Shown here: in pieces, positions 28,447 to 38,119 of the stretch
Layout: every line of letters starts with the position of its first letter
How positions within the stretch are numbered: the first letter of the stretch is position 1
Source: an uncultured Agrobacterium sp.
GTDB taxonomy: Bacteria > Pseudomonadota > Alphaproteobacteria > Rhizobiales > Rhizobiaceae
DNA length: 64,000 nucleotides
Assembly: GCA_913777615.1 (NCBI GenBank)
Contig: CAJYTK010000019.1
Span: forward strand, 1-64,000
Direction of reading: 5' to 3'
Position numbers and translations under genes: made by a program
The notes under the pieces: model-generated
What the model was told of the DNA's origin: nothing
The model's database searches: none
Seen by the model: the letters and a program-made list of their open reading frames with translations, nothing else

Positions 28447-30600
28447 TTATCCCGTGATCTTGGAGAAATCTGCTACCGTGCCGGTGGCTTCACGGATGGC
28501 TTTGAGCAACGCCAGACGGTTGGCGCGGATGGCGACGTCTTCATCATTGACAAGAACATCGTTGAAGAAGGTATCGACCGGTGCGCGCAGTGTGGAAAGC
28601 GCTTGCATGGCAGAGCGGAAATCTTCCGCCGCGACAGCCTTGGCCGCATTGGCGGAGGCGGTCTTAATTGCAGCATGAAGCGCCTTCTCGGCGTCGAGCT
28701 TGAGGAGTTCGTCCGCTACGCCATCGGCAACGACGGTGCCCTTCTTTTCTTCGGCGGCCAGAAGTTGCGTCGCGCGCTTGGTGCCGGCCAGCAGGTTCTT
28801 GCCATCCTCACCGGTGATGAAGGCGGTCAGCGCCTCCACACGGCGGGCGACCATCAGCAGGTCATCGGAGTCCGGCGTCAGCACCGCTTCGATCAGATCG
28901 TAGCGGGCGCCAAGATCGCGCAGATAGACCTTCAGACGATCATGGAAGAAGGAGAGAAGATCGGCGTCTTTGATGACCGTCAACAGCGGCAATCGAACGC
29001 TGCGCTCCAGCAGAATGCGCACGACGCCGAGTGCGGCGCGACGCAGTGCAAACGGGTCCTTCGAACCTGTTGGCTTTTCATCGATCGCCCAGAAGCCAGC
29101 AAGTGTATCCAGCTTGTCAGCAAGCGCCACGGTGATGGCCACCTTGTCGGACGGCACGCGATCGGACGGGCCTTGCGGCTTGTAATGATCCTCGATTGCC
29201 GCAGCGACGCTTTCGTTTTCGCCCTGCAGGAGCGCATATTTGCGTCCCATCAGACCCTGCAGTTCCGGGAATTCGCCGACGGCTTCCGTGCGCAGATCGG
29301 CCTTCGCCAAAACCACGGCGCGGTCGACAAGGGCGGCATCGGCGCCGATGACGGGCGCGAGTTGCTTTGCCAGTTCGCGGATACGCGTGACGCGCTCGCC
29401 CTGCGTGCCAATCTTGGCGTGGAAGGTGACGTTCAGCGCGTCGAGCTTTGCCATGCGCTGGTCGAGTGGCTTGCTGAGATCGAGGTCGAATTTCTTCGCG
29501 GAGTCCGTCAAGGTTTCGAGGTCCGGCAGATCGCCCTGGTCGCGCGTCCAGAAGTGCTTGGCGTCCGACAGGCGTGCACGCACGACCTTGCCGTTGCCGT
29601 GAACGATTTCCTTGCCGCCATCGCTCGCCTGGATGTTGGACACCAGGATGAAGCGGTTCGACAGACCTTCCTCCGCGCCTTGCGGACGGGTGACGAAGCA
29701 TTTCTGGTTGGTCTTGATCGTCAGACGGATGATCTCGGCCGGAATCTGCAGATAGTCTTCTTCGAAGGTGCCGATCAATACCTGCGGCCATTCGACCAGG
29801 CCGGAGACCTCTTCCAGCAGGCCTTCGTCTTCCACGAGGTCGAGACCATTGGCGAAAGCTAGGTCTTTTGCATCATGCAGGATGATATCCTTGCGGCGTT
29901 CCGCATCGAGAATGACCTTCGCCTTTTCAAGGCTCGCGACATAATCATCAAAGCGGCGCACGGTGATGGCGTCTGGCGCGTGGAAGCGATGGCCATAGGT
30001 GACATTACCAGCAACGATGCCATCGATCTCGAAGGCAATGACTTGCGTTTCGTCGTGCTCGGGTCCGAACAGGCAGACGATGGATTGCAGCGGGCGCACC
30101 CAGCGAAGGCTTTCCGAGCCCTTGCCTTCGATCCCGGCATAGCGCGAACCCTTCGGCATGGACGCAGCACCGGAGCGCATGGATTTCGGCCAGGGGAAGG
30201 TACGGATGATGCCGGGCATCACATCGGCGATGATCTCTTCGGCGGCGCGACCCGGCTTGTTGATGATCGCGACGTAAAAGTCGCCCTTCTTCGAATCGGA
30301 GACGACCTGCGCCTCAGAAATATCGCTCAGGCCCGCGCCGCGCAGAAAGCCTTCGATGGCCTTTTCATTGGCATCGGTGCGCGGTCCCTTCTTCTCCTCG
30401 CGCACATCGGCAGAGCGTGCGGTCAGACCACGGATATCCAGCGTCGAGCGGCGCGGCGTCCAGTATTCGCGTGCACCCTCATAGGTCAGGCCCGCTTCCA
30501 CCAGTGCATCGGTGACGAGCTTCTTCAGATCGCCAGCCGCTTTCCGCTGCATACGGGCAGGGATTTCCTCGGAGCGGAGTTCAAGCAGAAGATCGGGCAT
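28447..30600 (-). CDS. glyS: Glycyl-tRNA synthetase beta subunit
   Basis: A 717-residue beta chain of the tetrameric bacterial glycyl-tRNA synthetase. The start [15 protein letters not shown], the early WPKSMRSG and [14 protein letters not shown] segments, [28 protein letters not shown] and the C-terminal DALR-like anticodon domain ([18 protein letters not shown]) all fit. Unlike many genomes where glyQ and glyS form one operon, glyQ here is on the opposite strand, starting 220 bases away. Confidence 0.96.
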   Translation of the reverse strand: MPDLLLELRSEEIPARMQRKAAGDLKKLVTDALVEAGLTYEGAREYWTPRRSTLDIRGLTARSADVREEKKGPRTDANEKAIEGFLRGAGLSDISEAQVVSDSKKGDFYVAIINKPGRAAEEIIADVMPGIIRTFPWPKSMRSGAASMPKGSRYAGIEGKGSESLRWVRPLQSIVCLFGPEHDETQVIAFEIDGIVAGNVTYGHRFHAPDAITVRRFDDYVASLEKAKVILDAERRKDIILHDAKDLAFANGLDLVEDEGLLEEVSGLVEWPQVLIGTFEEDYLQIPAEIIRLTIKTNQKCFVTRPQGAEEGLSNRFILVSNIQASDGGKEIVHGNGKVVRARLSDAKHFWTRDQGDLPDLETLTDSAKKFDLDLSKPLDQRMAKLDALNVTFHAKIGTQGERVTRIRELAKQLAPVIGADAALVDRAVVLAKADLRTEAVGEFPELQGLMGRKYALLQGENESVAAAIEDHYKPQGPSDRVPSDKVAITVALADKLDTLAGFWAIDEKPTGSKDPFALRRAALGVVRILLERSVRLPLLTVIKDADLLSFFHDRLKVYLRDLGARYDLIEAVLTPDSDDLLMVARRVEALTAFITGEDGKNLLAGTKRATQLLAAEEKKGTVVADGVADELLKLDAEKALHAAIKTASANAAKAVAAEDFRSAMQALSTLRAPVDTFFNDVLVNDEDVAIRANRLALLKAIREATGTVADFSKITG

Positions 30601-30820
30601 ATTGGTTTTCCGGTGTCAGAGATATTCGGGTTCGGATTTTTCGGTTGGCCTCTGCTAGCAAAATTTGCGACAGATGCACAATGTAAATATCGGAACGAGC
30701 GTCGCGAGACGGTACTCTGCTCTCCCGCTACAGCGTGACGGAAGTTCTTGACCCGCAACCCTTGCCATGGCACCTGTCCGCAATCGAAGTAAGTCCTTAC
30801 TTATCCTCTCTTGACCCAAG

Positions 30821-31783
30821 ATGACCGCAATGACCGACGTTCCAGACCATATGAACCCCAAGCGTTCCTTTCAGGCGCTGATCCTGACGCTGCATAATTA
30901 CTGGGCGGACAAGGGCTGCGCCGTATTGCAGCCATATGATATGGAAGTGGGTGCGGGTACGTTTCATCCGGCAACGACACTGCGTGCGCTTGGTCCGAAG
31001 CCATGGAAAGCGGCTTATGTGCAGCCATCCCGGCGTCCGTCTGATGGACGCTATGGCGAGAACCCCAACCGCTTGCAGCATTACTATCAATATCAGGTCA
31101 TTCTGAAGCCGAACCCTTCCAACCTCCAGGAGCTTTACCTCGGCTCGCTGAAGGCGATCGGTCTCGATCCGCTGCTTCATGACGTGCGCTTCGTCGAGGA
31201 CGACTGGGAAAGCCCGACGCTGGGTGCCTGGGGTCTCGGTTGGGAATGCTGGTGCGACGGCATGGAAGTGTCGCAGTTCACCTATTTCCAGCAGGTCTGC
31301 GGCATCGAATGCTCGCCGGTTGCGGGTGAGTTAACCTATGGCCTCGAGCGCCTCGCCATGTATGTCCAGGGCGTCGACAATGTCTACGACCTGAACTTCA
31401 ATGGCCGCGAAGGCGAGGACAAGATTTCCTACGGCGACGTCTTCCTACAGGCTGAACAGGAATATTCCCGCCATAACTTCGAATATGCCGACACCGCCAT
31501 GCTGCATCGCCATTTCATCGATGCCGAGAAGGAGTGCCAAGCGCTTCTGGCCGCCGGTGCACCCGGCGACAACGCCAACCAGATGCTGCACAAATGTGTG
31601 TTTCCCGCCTATGATCAGTGCATCAAGGCATCGCACGTCTTTAACCTTCTGGATGCGCGCGGCGTAATCTCGGTGACCGAGCGTCAGAGCTATATTCTGA
31701 GGGTACGCACCTTGGCAAAGGCCTGCGGTGAAGCCTTCCTGATGACGGATGCCGGTGGTTTGAACTGGAACAAGGCGGCCTGA
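30821..31783 (+). CDS. glyQ: Glycyl-tRNA synthetase alpha subunit
   Basis: A 320-residue class II synthetase subunit that forms glycyl-adenylate. [50 protein letters not shown] and LEVSQ-like [14 protein letters not shown] motifs are nearly invariant in the family. The start is uncertain among ATGs at 30821, 30830 and 30851, since none has a strong ribosome binding site. It is divergent from glyS and is followed by lemA after about 125 bases. Confidence 0.95.
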   Translation: MTAMTDVPDHMNPKRSFQALILTLHNYWADKGCAVLQPYDMEVGAGTFHPATTLRALGPKPWKAAYVQPSRRPSDGRYGENPNRLQHYYQYQVILKPNPSNLQELYLGSLKAIGLDPLLHDVRFVEDDWESPTLGAWGLGWECWCDGMEVSQFTYFQQVCGIECSPVAGELTYGLERLAMYVQGVDNVYDLNFNGREGEDKISYGDVFLQAEQEYSRHNFEYADTAMLHRHFIDAEKECQALLAAGAPGDNANQMLHKCVFPAYDQCIKASHVFNLLDARGVISVTERQSYILRVRTLAKACGEAFLMTDAGGLNWNKAA

Positions 31784-31909
31784 CGCCTTTAAGCGCGACG
31801 TGACGAAGATCGATCCAGGTCTTCTTGTTCTTGCGCTGAACAGTCAGGTGGTGAAGCGGGGCGCGTCTGATGGGTGCGGCTCGCCGGATTTCGTGAGGGG
31901 GAAGCTTGC

Positions 31910-32461
31910 ATGTTCACCGCATTGGCCATCGTTGCGCTTGTCGCGCTCTATGTCGTCTTCACCTATAACGGCCTCGTCAAAGCGCGGCAGATGAAGGAAG
32001 AGGCGTGGTCCGGCATCGACGTGCAGTTGAAGCGCCGCGCCGACCTTATCCCCAATCTCATCGAAACGGTGAAGGGCTATGCTGCCCACGAGAAAAGCAC
32101 CTTTGAAGAGGTCGTCTCCCTGCGCAACCAGGCGCAGGCTGTGCCTGCCCGTGACGTTGAGGGGCGCGCCAAGGCGGAAGGCCTGCTCGGTCAGGCTCTC
32201 GGAAAGCTCTTTGCTCTGGCAGAAGCCTATCCTGACCTCAAGGCCAATCAGAATTTCGTCGAATTGCAGCGCTCGCTTGAGACGCTGGAAAGCGAAATCC
32301 AGATGTCGCGCCGTTATTACAACGGTGCTGCGCGTGACCTCAACGTCAAGGTGGAAAGCTTTCCTTCCAACCTGATCGCCGGCCAATTCGGATTTTCGAA
32401 AGCGCCCTATTTCGAAATCACCAACGAGGCGGATCGCGCCGTTCCCACCGTGAAATTCTGA
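31910..32461 (+). CDS. lemA: LemA family protein
   Basis: A 183-residue protein with one N-terminal membrane helix (FTALAIVALVALYVVFTYNGLV) and a helical domain exposed on one side of the membrane. EEAWSGIDVQLKRRADLIPNL and the C-terminal FNxxxxSFPSNLIAGQFGF-type segment (VESFPSNLIAGQFGF) are hallmarks. GAGGGGGAAG precedes the ATG at 31910. LemA proteins often neighbour TPM or DUF2207 membrane proteins; two DUF2207 genes lie 1.4 kb downstream with an EPSP synthase gene between. Function is not settled; an envelope quality-control role has been proposed for such clusters. Confidence 0.92.
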   Translation: MFTALAIVALVALYVVFTYNGLVKARQMKEEAWSGIDVQLKRRADLIPNLIETVKGYAAHEKSTFEEVVSLRNQAQAVPARDVEGRAKAEGLLGQALGKLFALAEAYPDLKANQNFVELQRSLETLESEIQMSRRYYNGAARDLNVKVESFPSNLIAGQFGFSKAPYFEITNEADRAVPTVKF

Positions 32462-32501
32462 GACTTGAAAGCCAGTCTGCTGGCGAGAAGACGATAAAGA
32501 C

Positions 32502-33767
32502 ATGATCGAACTGACCATCACCCCGCCCGGCCAACCGCTTTTCGGCAAGGTTGAGCCGCCCGGCTCCAAATCCATCACCAATCGTGTGCTGCTTCTGGCA
32601 GGCCTTGCCAAAGGTACGAGCAGACTGACGGGCGCGCTGAAAAGCGACGACACGCTCTACATGGCGGAAGCCTTGCGGGCGATGGGTGTGATAGTGACGG
32701 AGCCGGACGCGACAAGCTTCGTGGTTGAGAGCTCAGGCGTTCTCACCGCACCGGAAAAGCCGCTCTTCTTGGGCAATGCCGGCACGGCGACGCGCTTCCT
32801 GACAGCGGCGGTCGCATCGGTAAACGGCACGGTCGTCGTCGATGGCGACGAGTATATGCGCAAGCGTCCGATCAAGCCACTGGTGGACGCACTGACAGCC
32901 TTGGGGATCGAGGCGGAAGCAGAGACCGGCTGCCCGCCTGTCACGGTCAACGGCAATGGCCGAGGCTTCACCAGGGACAGTGTCACGATCGACGGCAATC
33001 TTTCCAGCCAATATGTCTCGGCGCTTCTGATGGCCGCCCCTTGCGGCGCGCAGCCGCTCGACATCATTCTGGCCGGAGAAGATATCGGCGCGAAAGGCTA
33101 TATCGATCTGACGGTTGCCGCCATGGAAGCCTTCGGCGCCAAGGTTGAGCGCGTCAGCAATGCCTTATGGCGCGTATACCCGACCGGCTACAAGGCGACG
33201 GATTTTCACATCGAGCCCGACGCATCTGCTGCGACCTATCTCTGGGGGGCGGAGCTACTGACCGGCGGCAAGATCGATATCGGAACGCCGGCCGAAGCTT
33301 TCACCCAGCCGGATGCCAAAGCGCATGCGGTGATGGCGCAGTTCCCCAACCTGCCCGCCGAAATCGACGGCAGCCAGATGCAGGACGCCATTCCCACCAT
33401 TGCCGTGCTGGCCGCCTATAACAACACGCCGGTGCGCTTCGTCGGCATTGCCAATCTGCGCGTCAAGGAATGCGATCGGATCCGGGCGCTCTCTCTTGGT
33501 CTTAATCAGATCAGGGACGGCCTCGCGCATGAAGAGGGAGACGACTTGATCGTTCATGCCGATCCGGCGCTTGCCGGACAGACGGTTCATGCCTCAATCG
33601 ACACGTTCCACGACCATCGCATCGCGATGAGCTTTGCGCTGGCCGGCTTGAAGACGAGCGGTATCGCGATCCAGAACCCGGCCTGCGTCGGCAAGACCTA
33701 TCCGGGATATTGGAAGGCGCTGGCGTCACTTGGCGTCACCTATCGGGAAGTGGAAAAGCCGGTTTAA
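32502..33767 (+). CDS. aroA: 3-phosphoshikimate 1-carboxyvinyltransferase (EPSP synthase)
   Basis: A 421-residue enzyme of the shikimate pathway. Active-site residues are in place: Lys23 in PGSKSITNR, GNAGTATRF at 91-99, the Asp of MQDAIPTIA, RVKECDRIR, FHDHRIAMSF and VGKTYPGYW. The GNAGTA loop groups it with the class I-like enzymes, not with the agrobacterial CP4 type (which reads GNAATGCR). The position equal to E. coli Pro101 is Phe99. Agrobacteria usually carry a CP4-like copy elsewhere, so this may be an additional enzyme, but that cannot be seen here. It lies 41 bases after lemA, apparently in the same operon. Confidence 0.9.
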   Translation: MIELTITPPGQPLFGKVEPPGSKSITNRVLLLAGLAKGTSRLTGALKSDDTLYMAEALRAMGVIVTEPDATSFVVESSGVLTAPEKPLFLGNAGTATRFLTAAVASVNGTVVVDGDEYMRKRPIKPLVDALTALGIEAEAETGCPPVTVNGNGRGFTRDSVTIDGNLSSQYVSALLMAAPCGAQPLDIILAGEDIGAKGYIDLTVAAMEAFGAKVERVSNALWRVYPTGYKATDFHIEPDASAATYLWGAELLTGGKIDIGTPAEAFTQPDAKAHAVMAQFPNLPAEIDGSQMQDAIPTIAVLAAYNNTPVRFVGIANLRVKECDRIRALSLGLNQIRDGLAHEEGDDLIVHADPALAGQTVHASIDTFHDHRIAMSFALAGLKTSGIAIQNPACVGKTYPGYWKALASLGVTYREVEKPV

Positions 33768-33825
33768 AACGCGCTTGGCGCAACGGATCGGCTCGAGAAG
33801 CACACACCATCTGGAGAGATCGCAC

Positions 33826-35748
33826 GTGAAGACCATGTTCGCCAGACTTCTCGGGCTTTGCCTCTTGCTCGCATGGGTACTGCCTGCCTCCGCAGAAGAA
33901 TTCATCAGCTCCTATCATTCCATCGTCGATGTCGCCAAAGACGGGACACTGACGGTGACGGAAGCCATCACGGCACGGGCTGAAGGTGACCGCATCAAGC
34001 GCGGCATTTTTCGCGACTTTCCGCTTTATGCGCTCGACAAGGACGGCAAGCGGACGAAGGTCGGCTTCAAGGTTCTCTCGGTGGAGCGCGACGGCGCGCC
34101 GGAAGACTGGCACACAGAGAACATCGACGGCGGCATTCGCATCTACACCGGAAATGCCGACCGCACTCTTCCCACGGGCGAGCACATCTTCCAGATCACC
34201 TACACCACCGATCGGCAAATCCGCTATTTCGATAGCTACGACGAGCTGACCTGGAACGTCACCGGCAATGGCTGGCAGTTTCCGATGCGCGAAATCTCCG
34301 CCACAATCTCTTTGCCGGAAGGCGCAAGACCCAGCGATACGGCCGTCTTCACCGGCCAGTTCGGTGCCACGGGCAAGGACGCGCGCATCCTGACCGAAGG
34401 CAACGATGTGTTTTTCGCCTCCACCCGCCCCTTCTATCCGGGCGAAGGCATGACGGTGGCCGTGAAGCTGCCGAAGGGTGTGCTGGATGCACCCTCCGCC
34501 TCGCAGCAGCGGGAATGGTGGCTGCGCGATCGCCTCGCCCTTATCATCGCCGGTCTCGGTCTGCTGATCGTTCTTGCCTATTACTATAGAGCATGGGGGG
34601 CCGTTGGTCGCGACCCGGCAGCGGGCGTGATCGTGCCGCGCTGGCATCCGCCAGAGGGCCTGTCGCCTGCGCTTGTCAATTACGTCGATGGCCGCGGCTT
34701 TGCAGACGGTGGCTGGACTGCGCTGTCTGCCACGGCACTCGATCTGGCGGTCAAAGGCTTCGTCACGATCGAAGATCTCAAGAACGGCCTGATCATTCGC
34801 CGCACGGAGAAGAAGATCGAGAACAGTTTGCCGGTCGGTCAACGGACACTGCTGTCCTCCATCGGTGCTCCCGGCAATAGCTTGACGATCGACAAGGCGA
34901 ATGGCGAGACGGTACAGAAAGTCGGGTTGGATTTCCGCTCGTCCATCGAGAAAGAGCATCGCGGGAAATATTACAGGAGCAATAGCGGCTATATCGTCGG
35001 CGGACTTGTCCTCAGCTTTGGCGTCATCGTCGCCGCCTTGATCTTTGGCAGTTTCGATGAAGGCGATATCGGTACCATCATTTCGCTGTCGATGGCGGCG
35101 GTGTTCTTTGCCGTCAGCGCCACCATCTACGGCAAACAGCGCCGTCGCGGACGCGGCGTCCTCTCACGCCTTGGCGGCATCGTTTTTATGGCCATCTCCG
35201 GCTTTCTGATCTTTTCGCTGATCGCCGGCGTCGTTGGCCGCATCTTTTTCGATCACGTCCATGATGCCAACACGTTGGCGGTCGTTGCGCTGGCGCTCAT
35301 CGTGCTTTTGAATGTGCTCTTCGTTCTCGTGATGGGCGCGCCGACACCGCTTGGCCGGCAGTTGATGGATGCGATCGAGGGCTTACGGCTTTACCTTACC
35401 GTGGCTGAGAAAGACCGCATGAACATGCAGGGCGCGCCGCAGATGTCGCCGCAGCATTTCGAGACTTTGTTGCCCTATGCAGTGGCGCTCGGTGTGGAGA
35501 AGCCCTGGAGCAAAGCGTTCGAGACGTGGCTTGCCGCCGCTTCTGCCGGTGCTGCGGCCTATGCGCCGACTTGGTATAATGGCAACTACAACAGCTTTGG
35601 CGACCGGATCGGCGGATTTTCCTCCTCCATGGCCTCCACGATTGCCTCGACCATTCCGGCACCGCCCAGTTCCTCGTCATCGAGCTTTTCAGGCGGCGGA
35701 GGGTCTTCCGGCTCTGGCGGCGGCGGTGGCGGCGGCGGCGGCTGGTAA
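33826..35748 (+). CDS. DUF2207 membrane protein with glycine-rich tail (copy 1)
   Basis: A 640-residue envelope protein. A signal peptide (LLGLCLLLAWVLPASA) precedes an extracytoplasmic DUF2207 domain (about 30-225) with ITARAEGDRIKRGIFRDFP and TWNVTGNGWQFPM. A membrane helix near 235-255 is followed by a presumably cytoplasmic region (RDPAAGVIVPRWHPPEGLSP), two or three helices around 390-490 and a C-terminal Ser/Gly tail ending in ten glycines and W. GTG at 33826 is taken as the start because GGAGAG lies eight bases before it and the paralogue begins the same way; ATG 33835 is the alternative. It follows lemA and aroA in one direction. Function unknown. Confidence 0.88.
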   Translation: MKTMFARLLGLCLLLAWVLPASAEEFISSYHSIVDVAKDGTLTVTEAITARAEGDRIKRGIFRDFPLYALDKDGKRTKVGFKVLSVERDGAPEDWHTENIDGGIRIYTGNADRTLPTGEHIFQITYTTDRQIRYFDSYDELTWNVTGNGWQFPMREISATISLPEGARPSDTAVFTGQFGATGKDARILTEGNDVFFASTRPFYPGEGMTVAVKLPKGVLDAPSASQQREWWLRDRLALIIAGLGLLIVLAYYYRAWGAVGRDPAAGVIVPRWHPPEGLSPALVNYVDGRGFADGGWTALSATALDLAVKGFVTIEDLKNGLIIRRTEKKIENSLPVGQRTLLSSIGAPGNSLTIDKANGETVQKVGLDFRSSIEKEHRGKYYRSNSGYIVGGLVLSFGVIVAALIFGSFDEGDIGTIISLSMAAVFFAVSATIYGKQRRRGRGVLSRLGGIVFMAISGFLIFSLIAGVVGRIFFDHVHDANTLAVVALALIVLLNVLFVLVMGAPTPLGRQLMDAIEGLRLYLTVAEKDRMNMQGAPQMSPQHFETLLPYAVALGVEKPWSKAFETWLAAASAGAAAYAPTWYNGNYNSFGDRIGGFSSSMASTIASTIPAPPSSSSSSFSGGGGSSGSGGGGGGGGGW

Positions 35749-35885
35749 GACGCCAAGGCCTCGACATGCCGTATTCGTGGCAGCATTCTCTTGGGCACGA
35801 ACTGCCCCGAACGCTGAGAAAGCCTGGCGCCATCCATCTTTTCTATACGACTTGACGACAGCCTGACATCTGGAGAAGATTTTAC

Positions 35886-37799
35886 GTGACGACCACTTTT
35901 GCCAGATTTCTTGCGCTGTTTTTCTTTCTCGCCATGGTGCTGCCGGCCTCCGCCGAAGAATTCATCCTCTCCTACGATTCCACGATCACCATCGCCAAAA
36001 ATGGCGAGTTGACGGTGACCGAAACCATCAAGGCCCGGGCGGAAGGGGATCGCATCAAACACGGTATCTATCGGGATTTTCCGCTCTACACCTTGGATGC
36101 TGACGGCAAAATCACCAAAGTCGGATTCAATATCGTTTCGGTGAAGCGTGACGGTGCGGTGGAGTACTGGGATACGAAATGGATCGATGGCGGTATTCGC
36201 ATTTATGTTGGTGACGCCGATCATGTGCTGACGAAGGGCGATCATGTCTTTCAGATCACCTATACGACAGACAGACAGATCCGCCACTTCGAGACTTATC
36301 ACGAATTGACCTGGAACGTGACAGGCAATGGCTGGGAATTTCCTATGAGAGATATCTCTGCCACCATCTTCCTGCCGAACGGAGCACGCCCGAGCGAAAC
36401 CATAGTTTTCACCGGCCCACCTGGCGCAGTAGGCAAGGACGCACGCGTCGTGATCGAAGGCGACAGGACATCGTTCCTATCGACCCGCCCCTTCAGCAAG
36501 GGCGAAGGTATGACAGTGGCGGTGAAGCTGCCGAAAGGTGTGCTAGATCGGCCCTCGACTGTGCTGCAACTTAAATGGTGGATACGAGATCATAACACGA
36601 TGATCATAGGATGCGTCGGTCTACTGGTCGTGCTGGCCTACTACTTCAAGGCGTGGCACGCGGTTGGCCGCGATCCTGCCGCGGGCATCATCGTACCGCG
36701 CTGGGACCCGCCTGAGGGTGTTTCACCCGGGCTGATGAACTATATCGACCATCAGGGTTTTGAAGAAGATGGATGGACGGCCGTTTCCGCCAGCGCGCTC
36801 GATCTTGCCGTCAAAGGCTATGTCGAGATCGAGAATCTGGACGACGCCATCATTATGCACCGCACGCCCAAGCAAATGGACGACAGCCTGCCTGTCGGAC
36901 AAAAAACACTGCTCACGACCATCGGGCCACCCAGTCATAGCTTCACCATTAATGAGGATACCGGCAGGGCCGTTGAGAAAATGGGAAAGCGTTTTTTCGC
37001 TGCTGTCGAAAAGGAACATAAAGGCAGGTACTTCAAGAGTAACATCATCTACAGCGCGGTAGGCTTCCTTGTCAGCGCCGCCTTTGTAATTGGAACGGTG
37101 TATTTCTCTCAACACAAAGACAACATGTGGGAGTTCATGCTCGTCGCTTACGTATGTGTGCCAGTAATGATCGCGCTATTAACGATTTGGATCGGGGACC
37201 TCCTGCACCCTAAGGCATCGCTCAAGGACAAGCTCGGCGGGATTGCGCTGTTATCTCTTCTCGCATACGGAATGATCGCATACGGCGCATACATCGTCGG
37301 CCTAGTCTGGTTCGAGATCACACGCGAGCCGAACTTGATTGGCCTTGGGGCCGCCGGACTCATCACCCTGATCAACATACTCTTCTTCTCTCTGATGGAC
37401 GCACCGACACCGCTCGGTCGCAAAGTCATGGATGAGATTGAAGGTCTGCGTCTCTATCTGCGTGTCGCGGAAAAAGACCGCATGAACATACAAGGGGCGC
37501 CGACAATGTCGCCGCGGCATTTTGAAACGCTGCTGCCTTATGCAGTGGCGCTCAATGTCGAGGAACCTTGGACCGAGGCATTCGAGAGGTGGTTTTCAAA
37601 AGCGACAGAGGATTCCGAAAACTATGTGCCGGGCTGGTACTACGGTCTCGTGAAAGGCCCTAGCGACTGGATCGGTGCGTTCTCGTCCTCCGTGGCGTCA
37701 ACCATTTCGACGACGATTCCGCAGTCGTCATCATCGAGTTTCTCAGGAGGCGGCTTTTCCGGCTCTGGTGGCGGCGGCTGTGGTGGTGGCGGCTGGTAG
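35886..37799 (+). CDS. DUF2207 membrane protein with glycine-rich tail (copy 2)
   Basis: A 637-residue paralogue of the previous gene, with the same layout: signal peptide ending PASAEEF, DUF2207 domain (IKARAEGDRIKHGIYRDFP, TWNVTGNGWEFPM), one helix near 240, several helices near 385-500, conserved DAPTPLGRKVMDEIEGLRLYL and a Ser/Gly tail. The tail differs by carrying a cysteine (GGGGCGGGGW). The GTG start with GGAGAAG upstream mirrors copy 1. The central membrane part is clearly less conserved between the two copies than the N-terminal domain and the LRLYLRVAEKDRMN segment. A tandem duplication is the simplest origin. Confidence 0.87.
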   Translation: MTTTFARFLALFFFLAMVLPASAEEFILSYDSTITIAKNGELTVTETIKARAEGDRIKHGIYRDFPLYTLDADGKITKVGFNIVSVKRDGAVEYWDTKWIDGGIRIYVGDADHVLTKGDHVFQITYTTDRQIRHFETYHELTWNVTGNGWEFPMRDISATIFLPNGARPSETIVFTGPPGAVGKDARVVIEGDRTSFLSTRPFSKGEGMTVAVKLPKGVLDRPSTVLQLKWWIRDHNTMIIGCVGLLVVLAYYFKAWHAVGRDPAAGIIVPRWDPPEGVSPGLMNYIDHQGFEEDGWTAVSASALDLAVKGYVEIENLDDAIIMHRTPKQMDDSLPVGQKTLLTTIGPPSHSFTINEDTGRAVEKMGKRFFAAVEKEHKGRYFKSNIIYSAVGFLVSAAFVIGTVYFSQHKDNMWEFMLVAYVCVPVMIALLTIWIGDLLHPKASLKDKLGGIALLSLLAYGMIAYGAYIVGLVWFEITREPNLIGLGAAGLITLINILFFSLMDAPTPLGRKVMDEIEGLRLYLRVAEKDRMNIQGAPTMSPRHFETLLPYAVALNVEEPWTEAFERWFSKATEDSENYVPGWYYGLVKGPSDWIGAFSSSVASTISTTIPQSSSSSFSGGGFSGSGGGGCGGGGW

Positions 37800-37820
37800 C
37801 CGCCGTTGCGCCCTCACGCT

Positions 37821-37849
37821 CGTCGGTTCGTCGGTTCGTCGGTTCGTCG
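37821..37849. repeat. Short tandem repeat CGTCGGTT
   Basis: Three perfect copies of the octamer CGTCGGTT at 37821-37844 plus a partial fourth, in the 110-base gap between convergent genes. No role is evident. Confidence 0.6.
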
Positions 37850-37910
37850 CGAAGTACTTCTGGCGATGAGCAAGCATAGCAATCATCGCGGCCAGCGAAC
37901 CGCGCCACGC

Positions 37911-38105
37911 TTAAACCTCGTCTTCTCTCTTGACGCGATATTCGCCCGTCGTCGGGTCCTTGACCAAGGTGCCGGTCGCGCCCGTCTGGCGCTCCTTCTC
38001 CTGCCGCTTCGACTTGGCGGACAGCTTCTCGGCATCCGTCACAAAGCGCCGGTAGAGGATGATCGCCCCGATCACGAGCAGGGCGAGCGTTATCAATTGG
38101 GCCAT
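37911..38105 (-). CDS. Small single-pass membrane protein
   Basis: A 64-residue protein with an N-terminal membrane helix (LITLALLVIGAIILYRRF) and a highly charged tail (DAEKLSAKSKRQEKERQ) ending in a short GEYRVKRED region. It follows the S49 peptidase gene after 14 bases on the same strand, so they are likely co-transcribed. Similar small proteins sit next to this peptidase in related bacteria as far as I recall. Function unknown. Confidence 0.75.
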   Translation of the reverse strand: MAQLITLALLVIGAIILYRRFVTDAEKLSAKSKRQEKERQTGATGTLVKDPTTGEYRVKREDEV

Positions 38106-38119
38106 TTAAATCGCGTCCA

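Noticed and set aside
28129-29862. Plus-strand open frame of 577 codons across glyS
   Set aside because: Antisense to a complete glyS; no ribosome binding site or protein-like pattern.
37861-37891. Hairpin GCGATGA/TCATCGC as terminator after the DUF2207 genes
   Set aside because: The loop is long and no T-run follows on either strand.
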